This document shows positions 56,858 to 64,000 of a stretch of 64,000 nt of DNA, piece after piece; positions within the stretch are counted from its first letter, which is position 1, and each line of letters opens with the position of its first letter. The stretch comes from Porphyra umbilicalis (lineage: Eukaryota; Rhodophyta; Bangiophyceae; Bangiales; Bangiaceae): contig KV918843.1 in NCBI GenBank assembly GCA_002049455.2, forward strand, positions 206,486 to 270,485, read 5' to 3'. Under the pieces are notes generated by a model. It was not told the origin of the DNA, did no database searches, and was given only the letters and a program-made list of their open reading frames with translations. The position numbers and the translations under genes are program-made.

Positions 56858-58873
56858 CTACGCCCCCGCCCCCGTGGGAGGGGGGTCTGTGGCGGCGGTG
56901 CACGTGCGGGGTCCCCGCCCTGGGCCAGACGTGCACCTGTACCGCGGCTGGCACTGCTCATAGCGGTTGTCACAGGGGGCGCCCGCCGCCCCATACGCCA
57001 CACACCGCCCCCGCTCACCGTCCCAGTCGTTGCACGTCCGGCCGCCCGTGCAGCGGTTGGCGGGCGCGCTATTGCAAAAAGCCCCCGCCACCCCATTCCC
57101 ATTGATATTTTCGCACCGCCCCGTCCCCCCCGCCCCGTCGTCGCAGCGGAGGGTCGTCCAGCACTTTGCGCCAGCGTTGCCGGCGCAGGGGGCGCCCCAC
57201 CAGGCCCAGGAGCGGCACGTCCGCACCCCCCACGCGGCGCCGGGCCCCCGGTAGCAGCCGGCAAAGTTGCCCACCGACCCGTTGCAGGTGGCCGCGTCGG
57301 CGCAGGGGGAGCCCAGCGGCGTGCCCGCCGTGCACACACCCGCGGCACACCGGGCGCCCACGACGCACTGCTCCAGCTCCCCGTCGCAGGGGGAGCCCAC
57401 GGGGCGCACCGTCACGCACCAGCCGGGGATGGAGCTGCGGAATCTAAAGGACCCGAGGTTGGGGGGGTCCGAGCCGAGGCGCCGGCATTGCAGGTCGCCG
57501 CGGCATTCCCCAGGGCAGCGGATGCCGGCGGGGCGCCCACACAAACCCGCGTCCGTGCAGGTGTCCCTGCACTCTGAAGGGTCGGTGCAGGCGCCGCCGT
57601 CGGGGACCTGCCGGACGCACCGAGCCGCACTCTCCTCGGCATTTCGAAAGTCCGCCCCCTTCACCGTGACCGTCTTGCACAGCACCTCCCCGCCGTCGGC
57701 AGCCGGGGCACAGGGCTCGTCGAGACGGGTGGAGCAAAACGCCCCCAGCGCCGCCCCCGTCACTGCCGCCGACGACGCCACGCACCGCCCCCCGTCGCCA
57801 CACACAAGCTGCGCGTCCACGTCGCACAGCTCAAAGGCGGCCTCGCCACAGCTTTCCCCCTCGGCGCGGAGGGCAAAGCAGGCGGCCCCCCCAAAGCCCA
57901 GCTCCAGCCGCCGCTCCCCAGAGACACACACGGCGCCGCCGGTGCAGCCCTTTCTGAGCGCGCACTCGTCGCCCTGGGCAGACAGCACCGGGCTCAGGCC
58001 GCTCCTGCTCAGCGGCACGCACACGCCCCCCACGCAGGCGCCGTCTGGGTCGGCCTCGTCGGCCGCCGCCGCGCACCGGCGCCCCCCCAGCGTCTCGCAC
58101 GCCCCGCCGGGGGGAATGGTCGCCACACACTGGCGGCGAACGGGGGTAGCGGGTCCACCCAGGCGGGCCCAGTGGCAGGCAAAGCCGCTGGCGGGGCACG
58201 TCACCCGCTCGCGGCACGGGTCGCCCGCCACGACGGGTGCACACACGCCGGCGCCGCCGGGGCAGGCCAGCTCTGCGCACCGCCCCCCCGCCCCATCCAC
58301 ACACATCAAGTCCTCCCCACAGGCGGTGGCGCCGACGCCGCACGGCTCGCCCACCCCCGACAGGGTGTAGCACAAGAAGCCGTCTTCGGGGGTGAGGAGG
58401 CACGAGAGGCCCGCGGCGCACAGTCTCCCGTCTTCCGCGGCGGCCGGTGAGCACTCGTCCCCCGCAACGCCCCCGCCGTCCCGGGTGCCACACACCCCAT
58501 CACTTGGCCTGCACGTCTCGCCCGGCCAGCAGGCAACGCCGCTGCTGTTGTACGGCGCCCCCCGGGGGACAGAGGAGCGGCAGGTCGGGGTGAGGGACCC
58601 CCATCCAGTGCCGCACCACAGCGGGGGGAAGGAGGCGTAGCCCCCACAGTCGTCGTCAGTGGCGTAGGGGGTGCCTGCCAGGGTAGCGGGGGGCACTGGC
58701 GCCCCGCCGGGGGAGGGGGGCGCCGTCGTTGTGGCGGGGGGGGTGGCGGTATACCCGGCGGGGGCCCCCTGCGCCGCGCCGCCCACAGCCGCTGCCGCCA
58801 CCACCGCCCCCGTCACGGCCAGGGCTGCCCATGAGCGCCGGGCCGCCGACAGGCGGCGGGGGGCAGCCACCAT
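56858..58873 (-). CDS. secreted Cys-rich repeat protein
   Basis: 671 codons in one open frame from the ATG at 58,873, with no frame break. A signal peptide (SWAALAVTGAVVAAAAVGGAAQG) is followed by a Thr/Pro linker, and then by Cys-rich modules to the end. The recurring pattern is G-x2-C-x(5-8)-C-x2-G-L/A-x-C-x(6-12)-C, for example GDECSPAAAEDGRLCAAGLSC and GEPCGVGATACGEDLMC. This resembles the spacing in Dickkopf-type and other extracellular disulfide modules, but I cannot assign a family. It is probably an extracellular or cell-wall protein. It ends TDPPPTGAGA with no GPI or membrane tail. It is the longest uninterrupted coding frame in the window outside repeats. Confidence 0.8.
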   Translation of the reverse strand: MVAAPRRLSAARRSWAALAVTGAVVAAAAVGGAAQGAPAGYTATPPATTTAPPSPGGAPVPPATLAGTPYATDDDCGGYASFPPLWCGTGWGSLTPTCRSSVPRGAPYNSSGVACWPGETCRPSDGVCGTRDGGGVAGDECSPAAAEDGRLCAAGLSCLLTPEDGFLCYTLSGVGEPCGVGATACGEDLMCVDGAGGRCAELACPGGAGVCAPVVAGDPCRERVTCPASGFACHWARLGGPATPVRRQCVATIPPGGACETLGGRRCAAAADEADPDGACVGGVCVPLSRSGLSPVLSAQGDECALRKGCTGGAVCVSGERRLELGFGGAACFALRAEGESCGEAAFELCDVDAQLVCGDGGRCVASSAAVTGAALGAFCSTRLDEPCAPAADGGEVLCKTVTVKGADFRNAEESAARCVRQVPDGGACTDPSECRDTCTDAGLCGRPAGIRCPGECRGDLQCRRLGSDPPNLGSFRFRSSIPGWCVTVRPVGSPCDGELEQCVVGARCAAGVCTAGTPLGSPCADAATCNGSVGNFAGCYRGPGAAWGVRTCRSWAWWGAPCAGNAGAKCWTTLRCDDGAGGTGRCENINGNGVAGAFCNSAPANRCTGGRTCNDWDGERGRCVAYGAAGAPCDNRYEQCQPRYRCTSGPGRGPRTCTAATDPPPTGAGA

Positions 58874-59674
58874 CAGTGGGCGGGACGCCCACCACACCGC
58901 CACCTACTTGGCCGGGGGGGGGGGAGGGGGGAAGCCGACGAGGAGAGAGGGGAGCGGTGCACGGGGCGGAGGGGGGGGGGGAGGGTACGCAGGGGGCTAC
59001 GAAAAAGTCAGCACAGTCGCGGGGAAGGTGGGGGGAATGGAGGCAGGCCCGTATATCGGCCCGCGCGGTGGCACCTCACCTGCCCCCCGCCGACCGCCGA
59101 CACGGCGGCGGCCTTAAGAGGTGCAGGCGCGCACCCCCCCGGGCTGCGCGCCCTAGGACACCCCCACTCAACGCCGCAGCGACAGGCGCCGCCCCCATCC
59201 CCCCCCCCCCGCGCGGAGGCGCGGGGGGCGCTGCCGCGACGAGCCGCCCCGCCGCCCACGTCGGCCAGTGGGGGGGGGGAAGGAGGCGGCCGTGGGGGGC
59301 GCACCCGCCGCCACTGGGGCCGGGCGGTCCAGTCGGCGCCAGTGCTGCCCACTGCTCCCAGACGCCCCTGCCGAGGCGGGCGCGGCCAGGACAGCCGTGG
59401 CGGGGGTGGGGCGATGGGGAATGGCGTCGATGATCGTAAGGCGGGCGGGGGCGAGGATCCGTGAGGGGGGGCGGGGGGGGGGGGGTGGGAGAGACGGGGG
59501 GGCGGGGGCCGGCAGATGACGGGAGGGACCGTGGGCCTGACTGTCATTGCATCGTCCATAATGCACGTTGGATCTATGGATATAGTTGTGGCGTCTGACA
59601 ATAGAATCCTCATTTCTCTTGATTGAGATGGGTCCAACCGAGATACGGGGCTTTGAATATTGTTAGCTCTCAAG
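58874..59674. other. intergenic region upstream of the Cys-rich gene
   Basis: GC-rich with G/C homopolymers (58,912-58,925; 58,967-58,980; 59,474-59,487), turning AT-rich after 59,550. No gene recognised. The promoter of the Cys-rich gene should lie here, but no motif could be picked. Confidence 0.4.
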
Positions 59675-60657
59675 TAGGGTTGTGCATCACGCCCCTTTTT
59701 GGGTGGCGGGGTGGGCGATGCACGCCTAATCACGCCCTTCTGCACGCCCCCAACATTGGCACGCTCCTCTTCACGCCCTTAATGTAGCCCCCATGTTTGG
59801 ACACATAATTGATAGGCGATTCAAAGTACCCAATATTCTTGCAATTTGGATGCTTCAAAGGACCACGAAAATGCCAGAAAACACGCGATACACTCTCTTG
59901 GCCTCTGCCACTCTGCGTCAAAGATGCATTGCAGCATCACTGGACGTCGGCTCGCCTGGCCTCCACCAGCTGCCCCACCGCCCGCAGTCCCACCCATCTC
60001 ACCGCCCACAAAGCCAGAGCAGATGGTCATCAAATCATTCTCGGTCATGACCGCGGGGGCGTTCTCGTCGCCGGGACGACCAACGTCCTGTCCAGGGACG
60101 CTGGCGCCAGCCGTGGCGCATCGGGCTACCTCCTCGTTCAGGAGGCGCGTAGCGCGCCGCCGGCGCCCCCTCCATCACTGCCGTCGGCCTGGTCGTGGCT
60201 GGCGCGCGATGCGTCGCATTCAACGTCCTCATTGGCGCCTGTGTCGAGGAGCCCCTCTGCGTCCTCCCTGGCTGATGACAGCAGGTGGCCGTTGCTGTGC
60301 CCATCCCGCACAGATGGCGCCCGCGCATCATAGCGTCGAGCATCTTGTTTGTGGGCACACGACGGAAAAATTGTCCCCACGCCTCATAGCGTCGAGCACC
60401 TTGTTTGTGGACGCTCGACGGAGCAGTAAGACACCGCGCCCTGAAAAAGTAACGAAGGTGGCACGGAACTGCACCGAAAAATATTCGGTGGACTGGCGCA
60501 GCAAGAGCGCATTTGATATTATGTACTTTTTTTTCAAGCTCGTCCCAATCACGCCCCTACAATTCTGGGCGTGCAGGGCGTGACACGCCCAAAACACGTG
60601 AAATTGCACGCCCCAGGCGTGCAATTTAGCACGCCCCGGGCGTGTTGCACAACCCTA
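59675..60657. mobile_element. hAT-like non-autonomous element with perfect 8-bp target duplication
   Basis: Ends TAGGGTTGTGCATCACGCCC (left) and the complement of TAGGGTTGTGCAACACGCCC (right, ending 60,657). CTCTCAAG flanks both sides exactly (59,667-59,674 and 60,658-60,665). CACGCCC / GGGCGTG words are repeated near both ends, like subterminal transposase sites. The interior has a 56-bp-spaced repeat CATAGCGTCGAGCA (60,328 and 60,384). Short ORFs on both strands show no transposase domain. The perfect duplication suggests a fairly recent insertion. Confidence 0.92.
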
Positions 60658-61659
60658 CTCTCAAGTCGACAGGATCAACCCCTTCGTCGTTGGCTACTGC
60701 CAGGTGCCGCGGGCGTGTATTTTTTGTGCAGAAGACACAGAATCAACAGAATCGCGCTTCCCACAAAGGCAAAGCTGTGTCGTTGCGATCTTTCCCTGGT
60801 TGAGAAAGGAGTGTACAGGAATGGAGAAGAACTGTACGGGCTTGTGAACTGTCGCTGTCGTGACAGTCCTGCTGTAAACAAGGTGGGCCGTTGGTTTGGG
60901 GGCTGGAATCGATCGCACACTACTGCACTAGGCTTGTTGAGTGCGCCCCGATTTTCGGGGCGCTGGTGCATAATGCGCCCCTGAGCGCCCTTTGAGCGCT
61001 CAGTGCGCCCTGAGCGCCCCTCAAGCGCCCGTTGTAGCACCCATAAAAGATCAGGTAGCCCCTCTTGTTCTTACGTTTTGACTGTGTTTCGTGGAAACTA
61101 GCGACCATCTGTGAATTTCTCTATGCGTGTGAAAGAAGGTCTGTTCAGAGCAATCCCTACAACGTCGGTCCCGTCTTCCATTTGGGGAATCTAGAGGCGC
61201 AACGTGTGGCACGCTGAATGGAAAGCCCATTCTGGGGGCCCTCTCTGGGGCCATGCGCGATGTAGTTGGGGATAGACCCGTCTGAAACAAGCCACAAGGC
61301 GGTCTGAATGGGGTCAACTTTACTGGGTTGTGTGCAGCCCCATTCTGGTAGACCAAATCCGATTGAAAGTGAAGGAGTGCTAAAGGATCTTCATCAACGG
61401 CTAATGAAACAAAGCCCCTGAAAAAGTGCTCACAAACCGTGTCCAAGGTCGCAGCGGAATTGCCACGTCCCCATTACGTGGTAGACATGGCGGTTGCATC
61501 TGTGAAATCCAATGACAACGTCGAACTAATGGGAATTCCAAGAGACGACTGGGCCGACACCTGGCACGGCCACAACACAAACTGGGCGAACGAGAGCTTC
61601 AGCGGCGCCGGCCAGCGTCTGATCTCCTCGTGCTGTGTCCTGTTGCATGCGAACCGGTT
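60658..61659. other. intergenic region with a GCGCCC-rich cluster
   Basis: At 60,935-61,042 a block of GCGCCC/GAGCGC words ends in CGCCCGTTGTAGCACCC. Read in reverse this starts GGGTGCTACAACGGGCGC and looks like the end of another hAT-like element whose partner end I did not find. No gene seen; a 131-codon minus frame (61,446-61,051) has no features. Confidence 0.4.
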
Positions 61660-61810
61660 GCATCGGGGAACTCAGAGCCTCTGCACCAATGGCTCCAACC
61701 GTCCAAACAGCCCAACGTGGCACCAATTGGCCGTTTGGACGGTTGGAGCACTGGTGGCTGGGATCCGCACCAAAACTAGGGTGTGACGGGGCTGTGACGG
61801 CCCATAAAAA
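61660..61810. repeat. short hairpin element, copy 1
   Basis: Perfect 17-bp arms GCTCCAACCGTCCAAAC (61,692-61,708) and its complement (61,733-61,749) around a 24-nt loop. The ~130 bp from CCAATGGCTCC to past GACGGCCC recur at 62,955-63,080 with few changes. Confidence 0.85.
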
Positions 61811-62550
61811 GACCTGTTCACATTATCTAATTCCCTGGCCTTTAGGACAGGGTACTCTCAAAGTGTAGTGATGCACACATATACTTAGATCAAGGGACTT
61901 GCTCTCTGTTTCAGCGGTGGCAGTCTGCATTCGTGTCCTCAGGGATCTGAGGGCGTGTCAGTGTTGGAAGGGTCGCGTTGACGCTAAAAGCGAATGGAGT
62001 TACGTGGCTGAGAAGAACTGTCCTGCCACAGGGGTCACTGGGCCAGGACGGCGCCTGCCCCCGTGCCCCCTCTACCGCCCCGAGTTGCGCGCGTTGACCG
62101 CGCGCAGCGACTTCCGGGGCTTGACGCGCCCACGATGACCCGCGGGTGATCGTGCCTGCGCGCCGTCTTCTGTTGCGGCGGCGCATCGGCGGTTGCTGAC
62201 GCCATCTAGTGGCGCGGTTACAGGCGCCTCGTCGCGCGGCGATCAGTCCCACCCGCCCGCCAGTGCGCCGTGTCGGCCGCCCTGCCCGCCGTGCGCAGGT
62301 GCGCTGCGCGGCGGAGTGACGGCCTCGCCTGTGGGCGCCGCGCGACGCCGGCGGGCCGCCGCCGCTGCGGTGGCGGAGGCGGCACCCCTTTCCCCGCCCG
62401 ACGCCCCCCCCACCACGGCAACGTGGCTGTACACGCCCCCGTGCGCGCTCGCGGCCATAGAGCCGGCCGGCGTGCCCGGTGTCAATGCGTCGCCGTGCGC
62501 GCCACCGCCCTGAAGGCCAGGGTATTGCACGCACGTGCCTGGAATCCGTT
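61811..62550. other. intergenic region
   Basis: AT-rich to ~62,030, then a GC-rich block to ~62,520 with no credible gene. Nothing else recognised. Confidence 0.4.
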
Positions 62551-63494
62551 AGAGCATCTCCACCAATGGAACCAACCGTCCAACCCAACGGCCACGTGTG
62601 CACAACGTGTGGTGCTGTCACTGGCTCTCCAAACGCAGAGCTAAAACTAAGCAGATCACGTCTCAAGCTTGGGCTCGTCTCGACGTCTCTGGCGGTGGGC
62701 CTCTTTTGTGGCACGCCAGTATTTCCACAGATGCACTACAGAGAATCACCATGACTGCCAGATCGTCTCGCAACTGTCTGCAAGCCACGGGTCACGCTTT
62801 CCATTGGCTTTCGTGGTTCGAACAGGGAACCAGGGGTTGGCCAAACGACTCGGGGCGTCTCCAAACAGGCCTGTTTGTAGTGGCGCTGCCGTTCAAGCTC
62901 CAAAAGTAGGGCGATCCCGCGAGGCCACCACGAGAGGCATTAAGAGCGTTCCCACCAATGGCTCCAACCGTCCAAACAGCCAAACGTGGCACCAATTGGC
63001 CGTTTGGACGGTTGGAGCACTGGTGGCTGGGATCCGCTCCAAAACTAGGGTGTGACGGGGCTGTGACGGCCCGTAAATAGACCGGTTCTCATTTTCTAAT
63101 CCGTTAATGCATCTCGTGGTGGCCTCGCGGGATCGCCCTACTTTTGGAGCTTGAACGGCAGCGCCACTACAAACAGGCCTGTTTGGAGACGCCCCGAGTC
63201 GTTTGGCCAACCCCTGGTTCCCTGTTCGAACCACGAAAGCCAATGGAAAGCGTGACCCGTGGCTTGCAGACAGTTGCGAGACGATCTGGCAGTCATGGTG
63301 ATTATCTGTAGTGCATCTGTGGGAATACTGGCGTGCCACAAAAGAGGCCGACCGCCAGAGACTTCGAGACGAGCCCAAGCTTGAGACGTGATCTGCTTAG
63401 TTTTAGCTCTGCGTTTAGAGAGCCAACGACAGCACCACACGTTGTGCACACGTGGCCGTTGCGCTGGACGGTTGGCTCCATTGGTGGAGATTCT
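62551..63494. mobile_element. foldback element with ~392-bp inverted arms
   Basis: The left arm 62,551-62,943 and right arm 63,104-63,494 are near-identical reverse complements, both starting outside with AGAG(C/A)ATCTCCACCAATGG. They enclose 160 bp (62,944-63,103) that contain copy 2 of the short hairpin element. TTAA stands at both inner arm ends. The arms keep a 103-codon frame (+ 62,598-62,909; mirrored on minus 63,449-63,138), which is a shadow of the repeat. No transposase. Confidence 0.88.
62944..63103. repeat. short hairpin element, copy 2, in the loop of the foldback element
   Basis: Perfect 17-bp arms at 62,961-62,977 and 63,002-63,018, closely matching copy 1 near 61,692. Begins GAGCGTTCCCACCAATGG, similar to the outer end of the foldback arms, so both belong to one family. 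Confidence 0.85.
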
Positions 63495-64000
63495 CTCATG
63501 ATGCGGTGGACAGCCAGGTGGGCCCTCCGGCCAACATGTGCGGTCAGTCCCGAGATCCACATCGTGCGGCAGGCTTGTCGCGAGATGTAAGCAGGTCAGA
63601 CACTGTCGCCGTGCACACACTTGGGAGTCAATTTAAAACCGTCCAGTCTCGAGCGACCGGCTGTAATTGGCTGTAGAATTGAAAGAAGCAGATCCGCCAG
63701 CGTGGATCGCATTCTCTTCGTCGATGTGCGCACTTTTGAAGAACAGTCCACGGCATCTATAGCCCGGATCGGTCCGACATCATCTTTTTTACTGAAAGTC
63801 GGTCCGCGTCAACGCACCAGATCGCGCGTGAGCGGTCCAACGGAGACTGCAGATGGCCACACGCAATTCGTGGACACGGTGGCGCCAGCGAACGGACGGC
63901 CACGCGGTACCGTGACGTTCCATCATCTGAATGTGGTTGGAACCGCCCCCGCGCCAGGGCCTTTCCTGGCTCTGGAGGCGTGACCCATTTCTCCGCTGGG
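63495..64000. other. window end, nothing recognised
   Basis: Mixed composition, short ORFs only, no repeat or gene that I can support. Confidence 0.4.

Noticed and set aside
62598-63449. Conserved 103-codon protein encoded twice in opposite directions
   Set aside because: The similarity is that of the foldback arms at DNA level; the frame has no domain and no independent support.

Overview
The window is nuclear DNA of a eukaryote. It carries a GT-AG spliceosomal intron inside a vacuolar H+-ATPase catalytic subunit gene, a translation factor eIF3 subunit, a large satellite array, non-LTR and LTR retrotransposons and hAT-like elements. The genes are very GC-rich, mostly single-exon, with long G/C homopolymers and Ala/Gly/Pro-rich low complexity. 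A bacterial-type glucokinase and secreted Cys-rich proteins complete the picture. This fits a bangiophyte red alga (Porphyra/Pyropia type), but that assignment is inference from style, not proof.

Layout. (1) 1-15,146: about 92 tandem copies of a ~164-bp satellite, with longer-period (7-monomer, 1,147-bp) structure. (2) 15,147-26,646: a degenerate non-LTR retrotransposon with two overlapping ORFs, an RT, and a C-terminal CCHC plus restriction-like endonuclease domain. It is flanked on both sides by the satellite, so it seems to sit inside the array, and its RT is split by a hAT-like element and a second AT-rich insertion. (3) 26,647-29,242: satellite remnants around low-complexity DNA. (4) 29,242-41,453: the gene-dense part. 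It holds a type II membrane protein resembling a glycosyltransferase (-), eIF3f (+), glucokinase (-), V-ATPase subunit A (+) and a membrane-anchored histidine acid phosphatase (-). (5) 41,454-45,955: intergenic DNA with a 0.8-kb G/T-only-like tract and a 2.2-kb element with ~0.5-kb inverted arms. (6) 45,959-54,660: a decayed Ty3/gypsy chromodomain element whose gag is split by a complete, young, non-autonomous LTR element with identical LTRs and a 4-bp target duplication. Antisense ORFs lie in both. (7) 54,620-58,873: an Ala-rich repeat ORF whose possible N-terminus copies the first residues of histone H3, then an intact secreted Cys-rich protein. (8) 59,675-64,000: a hAT-like element with a perfect 8-bp duplication, then short and long inverted-repeat elements.

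The housekeeping genes do not form a pathway. Glucokinase and V-ATPase A are divergent and share a ~0.74-kb upstream region; eIF3f/glucokinase and V-ATPase A/phosphatase are convergent pairs. Several genes read through only if the frame is changed at G/C homopolymers, which suggests consensus indels rather than true gene death. The mobile elements show stops and frameshifts away from homopolymers too and are truly decayed.
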